From Bradyrhizobium sp. SZCCT0148 (GTDB lineage: Bacteria; Pseudomonadota; Alphaproteobacteria; Rhizobiales; Xanthobacteraceae): a stretch of 64,000 bases of DNA. The translations under genes were made by a program, and so were the position numbers. The notes beneath the pieces were generated by a model, which worked only from the letters and a program-made list of their open reading frames with translations, was not told the DNA's origin and did no database searches. The stretch covers positions 404,501 through 468,500 of the forward strand of contig NZ_JAFCKT010000003.1 of the NCBI RefSeq assembly GCF_018129985.1, read 5' to 3'. This document shows, piece by piece, positions 1-13,615 of the stretch; positions within the stretch are counted from its first letter, which is position 1, and every line of letters starts with the position of its first letter.

Positions 1-134
1 GCAATCTGATCTACAAGCTCAACCGCAACATCTGGGTCAAGGGCACCCTGCGCCACGACATCCTGGATTCGAACCAGCCGGGGTCGAGCTCGCAGGGGAC
101 GGTGATGTTGGTCGGGGTGAGGTTGCAGAATTAG
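1..134 (+). CDS. Outer membrane beta-barrel protein, C-terminal fragment (5' end outside window)
   Basis: Only the last 43 codons are present, read in frame from base 3 to the TAG at 132-134. The peptide alternates polar and hydrophobic residues (LIYKLNRNIWVKGTLRHDIL, then GTVMLVGVRLQN) and closes on a hydrophobic strand, as the last strands of an outer-membrane barrel do. It resembles the C-terminus of the putative beta-barrel porin 2 family common in Bradyrhizobium. Family assignment from so short a piece is inference. A palindromic repeat follows about 55 bases downstream. Confidence 0.55.
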   Translation, partial: NLIYKLNRNIWVKGTLRHDILDSNQPGSSSQGTVMLVGVRLQN

Positions 135-189
135 GGGGCGGGCATGCTGCCGTGCGCATTCCGTGCGACGGGGAGGGGCCCTTGCTCCA

Positions 190-294
190 GTCATTCCGGG
201 GCGCGCGAAGCGCAAGCCCGGAATCCATTCATCTAAAAGCGCCGGGGCCCGATGGATTTCCGGGCTCGCGCCAAGTGGCGCGCGCCGGAATGAC
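190..294. repeat. Palindromic intergenic repeat, 'gtcattccgg' type
   Basis: The segment opens with GTCATTCCGG and closes with CCGGAATGAC. Inside, a second pair of arms (GCCCGGAATCCAT and ATGGATTTCCGGGC) makes a nested imperfect inverted repeat. It lies between the converging ends of the barrel gene and gltD, so it may form a bidirectional hairpin. The same type recurs at 47143-47267 and 56221-56322. Confidence 0.7.
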
Positions 295-299
295 AGGAC

Positions 300-1751
300 C
301 TACCGCGGCAGATCCGTCTTCCCCATCAGGAACGTATCGATCGACCGCGCGCACAGCCGGCCCTCGCGGATCGCCCACACCACCAGCGACTGGCCGCGGC
401 GCATGTCGCCGGCGGAGAACACGTTCGGGCGGGAGGTCTGGTAGTCCAGCGTGTTGGCCTTCACATTGCCGCGCGGGTCGAGCTCGACCGCGAGCTGCTT
501 GAGCAGGCCCTCGTGCACGGGATGCACGAAGCCCATCGCGAGCAGGACGAGATCGGCATCGAGATCGAACTCGGTGCCGGCGATCGGCTTGAACTTGTCG
601 TCGACGTGCACGCAGTGCAGCTTCTTGATCTGGCCGTTCTCGCCCGAGAACTTCTGCGTCAACACGGCGAATTCGCGCACCGCGCCTTCGGCCTGGCTGG
701 AGGACGTCCGCATCTTCAGCGGCCAGTTCGGCCAGGTCAGGCCCTTGTTCTCCCGCTCGGGCGGAGCGGGCATGATCTCGAGCTGGGTCACCGACAGTGC
801 GCCCTGGCGCAACGAGGTGCCGATGCAGTCGCTTCCGGTGTCGCCGCCGCCGATGACGACGACATGCTTGCCGCCGGCCAGGATCTCCTGGACGCCGTTC
901 AGGGGCTCCTCGGAGACGCGGCGGTTCTGCTGCGGCAGGAAGTCCATGGCGTAGTGGATGCCGGCGAGTTCGCGGCCGGGAATCGGCAGGTCGCGGGGGG
1001 CTTCCGCGCCGCCGGTCAGCGCAACCGCGTCGTACTCGTTGAGCATCTCGCGCGGATCGACATTGCCCTCAGTGCCGACATGGCTGTTGTAGTGGAAGGT
1101 GACGCCTTCGCCTTCCATCTGCGCCACGCGGCGGTCGATGATGCCCTTCTCCATCTTGAAGTCGGGAATGCCGTAACGCAGCAGGCCGCCGGCCTTGGCG
1201 TACTTTTCGAACAGGTGCACGTCATGGCCGGCGCGCGCGAGCTGCTGTGCGCAGGCCATGCCGGCCGGGCCCGAGCCGATCACGGCGACCTTCTTGCCGG
1301 TCTTGTGGGCCGCGACTTCAGGCTTCAGCCAGCCATTGTCCCAGGCGCGGTCGACGATCGCGCATTCGATGGTCTTGATGGTGACCGGGTTGTCGTCGAT
1401 GTTGAGCGTGCAGGACGCTTCGCACGGCGCCGGACAGATACGTCCCGTGAACTCCGGGAAGTTGTTGGTCGAGTGCAGGTTGCGCGAGGCTTCTTCCCAG
1501 TTGCCCTGGTAGACGAGGTCGTTCCAGTCGGGGATCTGGTTGTTGACCGGACAGCCGGGCGTGCCGGGCGCGACGGAGCCGGTGCCGTGGCAATAGGGAA
1601 TGCCGCAATTCATGCAGCGCGCGGCCTGGTCCCGCGTTTCCTTCTCGGAGAGCGGAACGACAAACTCGTGGAAATGCTTCACGCGCTCGGCGACCGGAGC
1701 GTACTTGCGGTCGTGCCGTTCGATTTCAAGAAAACCCGTGATCTTGCCCAT
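300..1751 (-). CDS. gltD: Glutamate synthase (NADPH) small subunit
   Basis: This is the 483-residue beta subunit of glutamate synthase. It passes electrons from NADPH through FAD and iron-sulfur clusters to the large subunit, completing the GS-GOGAT route of ammonium assimilation in the cytoplasm. The N-terminal region has the cysteine-rich clusters (CMNCGIPYC, then [10 protein letters not shown], then CPAPCEASC). A Rossmann motif [12 protein letters not shown] marks the FAD site and GGGDTGSDC the NADPH site. I start at ATG 1751 ([15 protein letters not shown]); the frame stays open upstream but runs into the repeat at 1795-1913. gltB lies upstream on the same strand, separated only by that repeat, so the pair is probably co-transcribed. 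Confidence 0.97.
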   Translation of the reverse strand: MGKITGFLEIERHDRKYAPVAERVKHFHEFVVPLSEKETRDQAARCMNCGIPYCHGTGSVAPGTPGCPVNNQIPDWNDLVYQGNWEEASRNLHSTNNFPEFTGRICPAPCEASCTLNIDDNPVTIKTIECAIVDRAWDNGWLKPEVAAHKTGKKVAVIGSGPAGMACAQQLARAGHDVHLFEKYAKAGGLLRYGIPDFKMEKGIIDRRVAQMEGEGVTFHYNSHVGTEGNVDPREMLNEYDAVALTGGAEAPRDLPIPGRELAGIHYAMDFLPQQNRRVSEEPLNGVQEILAGGKHVVVIGGGDTGSDCIGTSLRQGALSVTQLEIMPAPPERENKGLTWPNWPLKMRTSSSQAEGAVREFAVLTQKFSGENGQIKKLHCVHVDDKFKPIAGTEFDLDADLVLLAMGFVHPVHEGLLKQLAVELDPRGNVKANTLDYQTSRPNVFSAGDMRRGQSLVVWAIREGRLCARSIDTFLMGKTDLPR

Positions 1752-1794
1752 TGAATCCGAAGTCCCTGCCGCTTGGTCGTTTGTTGCTTCCCCA

Positions 1795-1913
1795 CCGTCA
1801 TTGCGAGGAGCTCGTGACAAAATTGCGGAGCAATTTTGCACTTAAGCGACGAAGCAATCCAGTCTGATGCCGAGGAGAAGGTCTGGATTGCTTCGCTGCG
1901 CTCGCAATGACGG
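1795..1913. repeat. Palindromic intergenic repeat, 'cgtcattgcgag' type
   Basis: CCGTCATTGCGAG at 1795-1807 is matched by CTCGCAATGACGG at 1901-1913, a perfect 13-base inverted pair. Internal arms GAAGCAATCCAG and CTGGATTGCTTC form a second perfect pair. It fills the gap between gltB and gltD, so it would be transcribed in a gltB-gltD message and could act as a processing or attenuation hairpin; that role is inference. Confidence 0.75.
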
Positions 1914-1925
1914 GCGCTGATAGTA

Positions 1926-6671
<4,746 letters not shown>

Positions 6672-7162
6672 TGTTCCAATCCTCTCCATGCGGCAAGCTG
6701 CCTCACCGCCACCTTCGGCGCACCTTGGGCGGTCCGCGGCACCCGCCTCTGGGTCACCGCTCGTCCGCTGCGAGCCGCATTTTCTTAAATTCAGGCCTAG
6801 GCGTTCTTCGTCCCCGAGAACGGCTTTGCCTGTTGCCTTATGGCGCTCGAAAGCACCGATTTTCGTTGCAATCCCTATGCCGGAACCGCAAGCAAAATTG
6901 AGACAGTCTTCCTGTCCTAAACGTCACCTTGCCAAATTTTTGTCTATCACACAAGCGCGCGGAAGTCCCGATTGCCGATATGTCAATCAATCGCTTTCCG
7001 AAAGTTGCGCAGCCCCTGTTTTGAAGCAAACGCGCCCTGATCCGGCCCTGTGGGCGCCGAAATCCCGAATGAAGCTTCGGATCAACCCTTCGAAAGGCGC
7101 GCCACGCCGCAAGAAGCGAAAGAGCGCGACGCCTTCGGGGGCCTGACAGGAGCGTGTCGATC
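6672..7162. other. Gene-free interval upstream of gltB
   Basis: About 490 bases separate the divergent starts of gltB and the secreted protein at 7163. Open frames here are shadows with no ribosome site or protein character. It should carry the gltB promoter on the minus strand. A relatively AT-rich patch near 6880-6960 is the likeliest place, but I could not find a convincing -35/-10 or sigma-54 site. Confidence 0.5.
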
Positions 7163-7939
7163 ATGAAGTTTTTCACAGGATGTGTGGCTGCCGCCACGCT
7201 GGTGCTCGCCATCAGCGCCGGGCACGGGCAGGTTTTGGCGCAAGGTCCCGCGAACGGTATCGCGAGAGGGGCGGTGATCACGGTGTCGGATTTCGACGGA
7301 CCCTACGCGCCGCCCGAAGCCGCCCCGCCAATGCCGCCGCGTTACGGACAGGGCTACGGCTACAGCTATGACGACGACGAGCGGGGTCCGGCGCTGCTGC
7401 CATCGACCGAAGTCTATACGGTCTTGCGCGAAAACGGCTTCTCGCCGCTCGGCATCCCGCGCCTGCGCGGCAGCGTCTATACCATCGCGGTGATCGACCG
7501 TCGCGGCGATGACGGCCGGCTCGTGATCGATGCCCGCGACGGGCGGATCATCCGTTTCATGCCGGCCGCCGACGCCTACGGCATGGCCCCCGCCGTCGCG
7601 GAGCCCGCAATCGGCCCCTATGGCCCGCAGAGCGCGTTGCCGCCGCCGACCGTGATCCGCAGCGGGCCGCCCCGCCCACCGGGCCTGATCCCTCACATGG
7701 CCAGCCGTACCGTGCCGCTGCCGAGGGCCGCCCCGCCGCGCGGGCAGACGCCGGTCGCAGCCAAGCCGGCCGAGCCGGTGACTCAGCAGGCTCAGGCACC
7801 GAAGCCACAGCCTGTGCAGCAGACCGCGACAGCGGCGGCCAAGCCGGCCGAGGTCGCTGCATCGACCGTCGGGCAGGCCAAGCCTGCTCCTGCAATTCTG
7901 CCCACGCAGGAGATGCCTGCGGCGCAGGGGCTGGATTAG
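7163..7939 (+). CDS. Secreted proline/alanine-rich protein of unknown function
   Basis: A 258-residue protein starting at ATG 7163, with AGGAG ten bases upstream; a GTG at 7154 is also in frame but sits too close to that site. A clear signal peptide (about residues 1-27, ending VLAQG) points to the periplasm. Residues about 77-135 form the only compact region (SPLGIPRLRGSVYTIAVIDR, then GRLVIDARDGRIIRF), which resembles small PepSY-like periplasmic domains; that is a weak guess. The rest is a low-complexity tail rich in Pro, Ala and Gln, like a cell-wall spacer. A hairpin terminator follows at 8018-8048. Confidence 0.8.
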   Translation: MKFFTGCVAAATLVLAISAGHGQVLAQGPANGIARGAVITVSDFDGPYAPPEAAPPMPPRYGQGYGYSYDDDERGPALLPSTEVYTVLRENGFSPLGIPRLRGSVYTIAVIDRRGDDGRLVIDARDGRIIRFMPAADAYGMAPAVAEPAIGPYGPQSALPPPTVIRSGPPRPPGLIPHMASRTVPLPRAAPPRGQTPVAAKPAEPVTQQAQAPKPQPVQQTATAAAKPAEVAASTVGQAKPAPAILPTQEMPAAQGLD

Positions 7940-8017
7940 CCCCCGGCAAGCTGCTTCCCGGAGTCATGGATCCCCGCCTTCGCGGGGACGACTCACGGGG
8001 AGAGAGTTAAGCAGAAC

Positions 8018-8048
8018 AAAAGGCGCCTGAGATGCTCGGGCGCCTTTT
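8018..8048. terminator. Bidirectional rho-independent terminator
   Basis: AAAAGGCGCC (8018-8027) pairs with GGCGCCTTTT (8039-8048) around an 11-base loop. It lies between convergent genes and carries a T run on either strand, so it can serve both. Confidence 0.8.
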
Positions 8049-8067
8049 GCATCTCGGCACTTGCGCC

Positions 8068-8838
8068 TCAGCTCCGCGGATATCCCGCCGCGTCCAGGAT
8101 CAAATTCGCGACTTCCTTCGGATGCGATACCAGCGAGAGGTGGCCGGCATCGAGCTCGACGGTGGTCGCGTTCATGCGCTTGGCGAGAAAGCGTTCGAAA
8201 TCGGGATTGATGGTGTAGTCGTTCTTCGACACCGCGTACCAGCTTGGCTTCGAATGCCACGCCGCTTCCGTGGTGCGGCCGGCGAAGATCGAGGCCGCGG
8301 TCGGCCATTGCACGGCGTACAGCGCCTTGGCCTGCTCGGGCTTCACGCCATTGGCGAAGTATTTCAGGAAGGCATCTTCCGAGAGCTTGGTGTAACCGTC
8401 GCGCTCGACGACACCGGCGCGCGCCGGGCCGGTCGGAAATTGCTTCGACAGCGCGACGAAATCCTCGTTCGCATCGGGCGCGCGGGCGGCGATATAGACG
8501 AGGCCAGTCACTTTGGGATCGGTGCCGACCTGGCTGATCACGGTGCCGCCCCAGGAATGCGCAACCAGCACGGTCGGCCCGTCCTGCTCGGCCAGCGCGC
8601 GCCTGGTCGCCTCGACCGAGTCCGCAAGCGACGACAGCGGATTCTGCACGGCGGTGACATGCAGGCCTGAGGCCTGGAGGATCGGGATCACCTCCGACCA
8701 GCTCGACCCGTCGGCCCAGGCACCGTGCAACAGCACGACGTTCTTCGCCTTCACCGTTTGCGGCGCCTGTGCATGGGCAAAACTGACGGGGGCCGTCAGC
8801 AGGCTCGCGGCGACGAAAAGGCTGCGCCAAAGGGTCAT
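8068..8838 (-). CDS. Secreted alpha/beta hydrolase
   Basis: A 256-residue protein with a signal peptide (residues 1-24, ending SFAHAQA), so probably periplasmic. The alpha/beta hydrolase fold is shown by VVLLHGAWADGSSW (oxyanion strand), the nucleophile elbow VAHSWGGTV and a late DAGHLS supplying the catalytic histidine. The sequence is of the type often labelled EstC-like or salicylate-esterase-like, but the substrate cannot be read from sequence. The start at 8838 is preceded by GGAGAACG. It stands alone, with terminators on both sides. Confidence 0.9.
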   Translation of the reverse strand: MTLWRSLFVAASLLTAPVSFAHAQAPQTVKAKNVVLLHGAWADGSSWSEVIPILQASGLHVTAVQNPLSSLADSVEATRRALAEQDGPTVLVAHSWGGTVISQVGTDPKVTGLVYIAARAPDANEDFVALSKQFPTGPARAGVVERDGYTKLSEDAFLKYFANGVKPEQAKALYAVQWPTAASIFAGRTTEAAWHSKPSWYAVSKNDYTINPDFERFLAKRMNATTVELDAGHLSLVSHPKEVANLILDAAGYPRS

Positions 8839-8935
8839 GATCGTTCTCCGTCGACTTCTAATGCGATGTCCAAAGGACGGAGCGTGCGGCGATGGAGTTA
8901 CGCGCCCTCACCACTCTGTGATGCAGCGCAAAATA

Positions 8936-8963
8936 AAAACGCCCCGGGGCACCGGGGCGTTTT
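8936..8963. terminator. Rho-independent terminator downstream of hsp20
   Basis: AAAACGCCCCGG (8936-8947) pairs perfectly with CCGGGGCGTTTT (8952-8963) around a four-base loop. It lies 26 bases past the hsp20 stop on the minus strand, where the A run reads as a T run. Confidence 0.85.
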
Positions 8964-8988
8964 CGTAACCTGGAAGTGGCGTTTGGGA

Positions 8989-9459
8989 TCAAGCGGCGAC
9001 TTGCGCGGCCGAATTCTCGATCACCTGTGCGCCTTGCGCACCGGTATTGATCGCAATCTGGCGCGGCTTCTTCGCCTCTGGAATCTCACGGACGAGGTCG
9101 ACGTGAAGCAGACCGTTCTCGAGCGAGGCGTCCTTCACCTGTACGAAGTCGGCGAGCTGGAAGGCGCGCTCGAACGCCCGCGCGGCGATGCCGCGGTAGA
9201 GCACTTCGGACTTCGAGTTCTCGTTGGCGACTTTCTCGCCCTTGATCGTCAGCGTGTTTTCCTTCGCGACGATGGAGAGCTCGTCCTTGGCGAAGCCCGA
9301 GACCGCAACGGTGATGCGGTAGGCGTTCTCGCCGGTACGCTCGATATTGTAGGGGGGATAACCGGGGCTGCCGTCCGAACTGGCCTGGTCGAGCAGGTTC
9401 AAGAGGCGGTCGAAGCCGACGGTGGAACGATAGAAGGGGGTGAGATCGTAACTACGCAT
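8989..9459 (-). CDS. Small heat-shock protein, Hsp20 family
   Basis: A 156-residue chaperone that holds unfolding proteins in the cytoplasm. The N-terminus (MRSYDLTPFYRSTVGFDRLL) is the form typical of class A rhizobial Hsp20, followed by an alpha-crystallin domain of about residues 35-130 (PPYNIERTGENAYRITVAVS, GFAKDELSI) and a C-terminal tail. I start at ATG 9459, which has GGAGG nine bases upstream; the frame extends further but that part is the leader RNA. The leader (9460-9513) folds like a ROSE thermosensor, so synthesis is probably heat-induced at translation. A strong terminator follows. Confidence 0.95.
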   Translation of the reverse strand: MRSYDLTPFYRSTVGFDRLLNLLDQASSDGSPGYPPYNIERTGENAYRITVAVSGFAKDELSIVAKENTLTIKGEKVANENSKSEVLYRGIAARAFERAFQLADFVQVKDASLENGLLHVDLVREIPEAKKPRQIAINTGAQGAQVIENSAAQVAA

Positions 9460-9545
9460 GGTCAAGTCCTCCATTGAGCGACTGTTGGTAACCCGCCCGC
9501 CAATCGGGCCGGGCTTTCGTCTGTGTGCAGCCTGATGTTCCGGTT
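9460..9545 (-). promoter_or_regulatory. ROSE-like RNA thermosensor in the hsp20 leader
   Basis: Immediately before the hsp20 start the transcript reads GTCGCTCAATGGAGGAC (9482-9466). GUC and CUC pair with GAC and GAG, leaving a single bulged G and sequestering the GGAGG ribosome site. UCGCU is the conserved U(U/C)GCU strand of ROSE elements known from Bradyrhizobium hsp leaders, whose bulged G sets the melting temperature. A second, GC-rich hairpin lies just upstream (9513-9492). The 5' boundary is uncertain. Confidence 0.75.
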
Positions 9546-9665
9546 CCGAAACACTGGTAGCGGCCTGCACGAAAGTGATATGGGTGAAACGAGACGGCGT
9601 TCAAGAGGGCGGCAATGGCGCCTTTTCGGCGCTCCCGCCCCTTGATTTGCAGCCTTCTGCCCCCA

Positions 9666-10613
9666 ATGACGCTGGTCTCGATCCCGTCCAATCCCGTCCC
9701 CGAAGACGTCGTCAGCGGTACCATCAAGACGCCCGATGGTGCCGAGCTGCGCTTTGCGCGCTGGGCGCCACCGGCGAACCGCAAGGGCACCGTCTGTGTC
9801 TTCACCGGCCGCAGCGAGCAGATCGAGAAATATTTCGAGACCGTGCGTGATCTGCGCGACCGCGGCTTTGCGGTGGCAATGATCGACTGGCGCGGGCAGG
9901 GCCATTCCTCGCGCCGCCTGCGCGATCCGCGCAAGGGCTATGTGCGCGATTTCTCCGATTTCGAGGTCGACGTCGAGGCCTTCGTGCAGCAGGTCGTGCT
10001 GCCCGATTGCCCGCCGCCGTTCTTCGCGCTGGCCCACTCCATGGGCGGCACCGTGATGCTGCGGGTGGCGCATGCGGGCAAGCGCTGGTTCGACCGCATG
10101 GTGCTGTCGGCGCCGATGATCGACCTGCCCGGGCGCACCACCTCGCTTCCGGTGCGTGCGCTGCTCAAGACCATGCGCCTGCTCGGGCAGGGCGGCCGTT
10201 ATGTTCCCGGCGGCAGCGACCGCCTCACCGGGCTCGATCCCTTCATCAACAATCCCGTGACCAGCGATCCGGTGCGCTACGCGCGCAATGCCGCGATCCT
10301 GGAGGAGGACCCGACGCTCGGGCTGGCATCACCGACGGTCGCCTGGGCGGATACCGCCTTCCGCGCGATGCACACCTTCAAGCGGGTGAACTACCCATCG
10401 CGGATCCGGCAGCCGATCCTGATGCTGGCGGCGTCCAACGACACCGTGGTCTCGACCGCGGCGATCGAGGAGTTCGCCTATCACTTACGTGCCGGCTCCC
10501 ATCTCGTGATCGCCGGCGCCAAGCACGAGATCCTCCAGGAGCAAGACCGCTACCGCTCGCAGTTCTGGGCCGCCTTCGACGCCTTCGTGCCGGGCACGCC
10601 GCTGTTCAAGTGA
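9666..10613 (+). CDS. Alpha/beta hydrolase, lysophospholipase-like
   Basis: A 315-residue cytoplasmic protein of the serine aminopeptidase S33 / monoglyceride-lipase-like group. Visible motifs are the strand GTVCVFTGRSEQIEKYFE, IDWRGQGHSSR (family-typical), the nucleophile elbow ALAHSMGG, and a late AGAKHEI with the catalytic histidine. The likely substrate is a lysophospholipid or monoacylglycerol, by family only. The start is ambiguous: ATG 9666 (MTLVSIPSNPVPED) fits the family's usual N-terminus but lacks a clear ribosome site, whereas ATG 9615 has GAGGG upstream and would add 17 residues. It is divergent from hsp20. Confidence 0.88.
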   Translation: MTLVSIPSNPVPEDVVSGTIKTPDGAELRFARWAPPANRKGTVCVFTGRSEQIEKYFETVRDLRDRGFAVAMIDWRGQGHSSRRLRDPRKGYVRDFSDFEVDVEAFVQQVVLPDCPPPFFALAHSMGGTVMLRVAHAGKRWFDRMVLSAPMIDLPGRTTSLPVRALLKTMRLLGQGGRYVPGGSDRLTGLDPFINNPVTSDPVRYARNAAILEEDPTLGLASPTVAWADTAFRAMHTFKRVNYPSRIRQPILMLAASNDTVVSTAAIEEFAYHLRAGSHLVIAGAKHEILQEQDRYRSQFWAAFDAFVPGTPLFK

Positions 10614-10655
10614 GGGAAATCCTCCCTCGTCCCGCAAGTGGGGCGAGGCGAAGAC

Positions 10656-13418
10656 CTACAGCGTCTTCAAATACTCGATCAGATCGTAGCGCTCGGCATC
10701 GTCCTTGAACATGCGGCCGATCACGCCGTCGCGCTTCGGTTCGCCTTCCTTGCGCTCGAAGGAATGGCCGAGCACGCTGTTGCCCTGGATCGGGTCCTTC
10801 TCCGACCCCGCGGAGAACTGCGTTTCACCCGTCTTGCACGTCTCATCCGCGGTCACCGCAAATCCCACGGTCACGGGATCGTAGTCGCGGCGGCCCATGC
10901 AGAATTTGGTCGGGCGCTCGTTCGCCGGCTTCAGCAACCAATACAGCGAAGGCACCGAACCGTTGTGCAGGTAGGGCGCCGTTGCCCAGATGCCGTTCAA
11001 TGGCCGCGCACGATAGCGCGGGTCCTGCGCCGGATTGAGACAATTCTTGCGCGCGAGATTCCATATCTTCGCGCGTTCGGCATCGGGGACCTTCTCGTCG
11101 TCCATCCATTTGCGGGCGACGAGGTCGACCACCGTCATGAGGCCGAGCGCGTAGACCATCTCATTCGGCGATTTGCTTGCGGTCGGGATGTCGCATTGCC
11201 ACCATGTCTGGAGGTCGGCCGTATTGACCTTCAGGAAGCCGGGCACGTCGACGATCCTGTTGCTGAGAATGAGGGATTGCTCGGGATCGGTGTTGATCTC
11301 CTTGAGGGGAATCGTCACCGCGTTCAGCACCTTGCTGTCGCCGCTCGGCTCCCAATGCTTCGATGACCAGAAGGCTGGGGTGTCGATGGCCGGAAGGTGG
11401 CACCCGGAGCACATCTCGGCGTAGATGGCGCGGCCGCGCTCGACGCGATCGGGCTTCAACCGCCATGCATCGCCGAGGATCTGCGAAGGCCATTTCGGCG
11501 CGAGCAGGCCGCCGAACTTCGGGCCGGTGGAAGGATCGGCTGTCTTGAACGGATCTGGGCCTCTCAGCATGTCCTCGATCCAGCCGAGCGTCCTGATGTT
11601 CACCGACGACCGCCACAGCCGATCCTCCGGATAGGCGTCGGACAGGTTGAGCAGCGCGGTCACGCCGAGCGCTTCGCCGGCGTTGCGGATCAAGGGCTGC
11701 TCGATCGAGGCGTCGTATTGGGCGAATTTGAACCAGGGCACGGTCCAGATCGCGGGGTAGCTGACCGGCGCGTCCTGGGCGTGCAGGTTCTTCTCAAACC
11801 CCTTGATCCCGCTCAGCGCGAGATCCTGGGAGAAGACCTGGTTGCCGATCCGATTGAGAGCATCGAGCCGGCCGAACCCTTCCTCCGTGTCCTGCTGCTG
11901 CCTGCCGTTCCAGGTCTTCTTGCTTTCAACCGTCTTTTGCTGGGTTTTGGCCCAATCGATCAGGAACGTGCCGATCGCGCTGAGCTTCTGCTTGAGCGCA
12001 GCGCGGTCCGTTTCGCTGGCATCGGGGCCGAGCACGCGATCGGCAAAGCGCTGGAAGCGGAACGGGACGTACAGGGTGTAGGCGATCGACAGGCCGGTTG
12101 AGAGCTCAAGCTTCTTCAGGTCGGTCATGGCCGGCCCGCCGTCGAAGCGCACGTCCACGCCCTGGTAATGGATCTGGCCGGTGTGGCACGCCGCGCAGGT
12201 CAGCCCGATCTTGTCCTCCTCGCGACGCCCGGTCGCGGGATCGACGACGCCGGTCATTCGCGCGAATCCGACCGGCAGGCCGTCGACATTCTCCGCCGGC
12301 GTCCACCTGGCCGACCAGTCCGGCGCCTGCGCCGTCTCATAAACATTGGCGTAGCCGAAGCGGCGCAGTGTCGTGGCGTCGGTCTGGATCGATTGCGGGC
12401 TCGGAATGAAGCCGAAGCGTTCGAGATAGGCGCTCTCCTTGATCATGCCCGGCTTCGAGAACAGATGCAGCCGCGGCTGCTCCAGTGCCATGAACCAGTC
12501 ATAGGGCACCGGGAAGGTTGCGGTGCCCTGGCTGGCGTGGTGGAACCAGTGCCGGTCCTTCAGCGACCAGTTCTGCTCGAGCCAGAAGGCGGCCTTGGTC
12601 TCCGGTACGGCTGGCAAAGGCGGCGGCAAGAGATTTACGAGAACTCCCTTCTGCGGCAGCACGGCACGAACCTGATTGGGGAATTCGGCCACCGCGACGA
12701 GGGTGACAAGGCCGATGGCGATCAGCAGGACCGCAAGCTTGAGGGCACCCCGCACCACGCGCTGGCAGGTCGACAGTATCGGTTGCGATACGAGCCGCTG
12801 GTTGATCCGCGCGGGGAGTTGCCGCTCGTTGAACAGCGTGCGCACGTCGGCCACGCTGAGATAGCGATTATCGCCTGTGCCCTTGCCGATGATCTTCAGA
12901 AGGACTGGCCATTCAAACTTCATCAGCAGCGGGTAGTACCAGCGCGCGGCGCTGCCGGCGCGCTTGAGGTTGTCGCGCATGAAGATGTCGATTTCCGAGG
13001 CGTTGAGGCCCAGCTCGGAGCCGTTCGGATCGGCGTAAGTCCGGCCGAAACTCGCGAACCGCGCGATCTCGTCCTCGTTGACCTTTCCGTCGACGCCGAG
13101 GATGCGCGAGCCGGCACCGTGCTTGTCGAGCGGGCCGCCGCGGAGCGCATCGAGTTGCGCGCCCGAACCGATGCTTTTGAGGATGTGACCGAGACCGTTG
13201 GCGATGAGCGCCACGCCGCGGACCTGGAGCCGGGCAGACGCCTTCTTCAGGCCGGTTTCGCCGGTCGCATTCGCGATCGTCTCCGACAGCTTGCCGAGCG
13301 GGACAGTGCCACCCTCGACAAAACCTTCGCCGACAAGGCCGCGCAGAAATGGGCAGGGATTGTTGGGTGAGACCTGGATCGAGGGGACGAGCGGCGGCTT
13401 CGAAGCGGGGTCATGCAT
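10656..13418 (-). CDS. Membrane-anchored RoxA-like di-haem cytochrome with an N-terminal haem-thiolate-peroxidase-like domain
   Basis: A 920-residue protein in three parts. Residues about 15-205 resemble the chloroperoxidase/peroxygenase family: PNNPCPFLRGLVGEGFVEGG matches the PCP motif whose cysteine (here Cys22) is the haem ligand, LDKH sits where those proteins have an EHD-containing helix, and LFNERQLPARI matches their late ERLP motif. The EHD acid-base residues are not conserved. One membrane helix follows (about 225-245), preceded by arginines, so the N-domain should be cytoplasmic and the rest periplasmic. The C-terminal part has two c-haem sites, CAACH (408-412) and CSGCH (670-674), in a context like RoxA/LcpA di-haem oxygenases and cytochrome c peroxidases. 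The cytochrome call is firm; the N-domain call is inference. Confidence 0.82.
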   Translation of the reverse strand: MHDPASKPPLVPSIQVSPNNPCPFLRGLVGEGFVEGGTVPLGKLSETIANATGETGLKKASARLQVRGVALIANGLGHILKSIGSGAQLDALRGGPLDKHGAGSRILGVDGKVNEDEIARFASFGRTYADPNGSELGLNASEIDIFMRDNLKRAGSAARWYYPLLMKFEWPVLLKIIGKGTGDNRYLSVADVRTLFNERQLPARINQRLVSQPILSTCQRVVRGALKLAVLLIAIGLVTLVAVAEFPNQVRAVLPQKGVLVNLLPPPLPAVPETKAAFWLEQNWSLKDRHWFHHASQGTATFPVPYDWFMALEQPRLHLFSKPGMIKESAYLERFGFIPSPQSIQTDATTLRRFGYANVYETAQAPDWSARWTPAENVDGLPVGFARMTGVVDPATGRREEDKIGLTCAACHTGQIHYQGVDVRFDGGPAMTDLKKLELSTGLSIAYTLYVPFRFQRFADRVLGPDASETDRAALKQKLSAIGTFLIDWAKTQQKTVESKKTWNGRQQQDTEEGFGRLDALNRIGNQVFSQDLALSGIKGFEKNLHAQDAPVSYPAIWTVPWFKFAQYDASIEQPLIRNAGEALGVTALLNLSDAYPEDRLWRSSVNIRTLGWIEDMLRGPDPFKTADPSTGPKFGGLLAPKWPSQILGDAWRLKPDRVERGRAIYAEMCSGCHLPAIDTPAFWSSKHWEPSGDSKVLNAVTIPLKEINTDPEQSLILSNRIVDVPGFLKVNTADLQTWWQCDIPTASKSPNEMVYALGLMTVVDLVARKWMDDEKVPDAERAKIWNLARKNCLNPAQDPRYRARPLNGIWATAPYLHNGSVPSLYWLLKPANERPTKFCMGRRDYDPVTVGFAVTADETCKTGETQFSAGSEKDPIQGNSVLGHSFERKEGEPKRDGVIGRMFKDDAERYDLIEYLKTL

Positions 13419-13615
13419 GGCCCAAAATCCTGAAAACAGCGAATCGCGGAAATGAGGCGCCGATCAAGCGCAAAAAGTCCTAACAAACCGACAGCTGCTT
13501 ATACTACTTCAGCGTGTGGCGAAGTGTGGCCCAATTCACTGTCCTGTCAACAAGGGCAGGCAGGTGCTGGCCGGAGCACTGCGGGACAACTTCAGGGGGA
13601 GCCGCGGCCTGCTGG

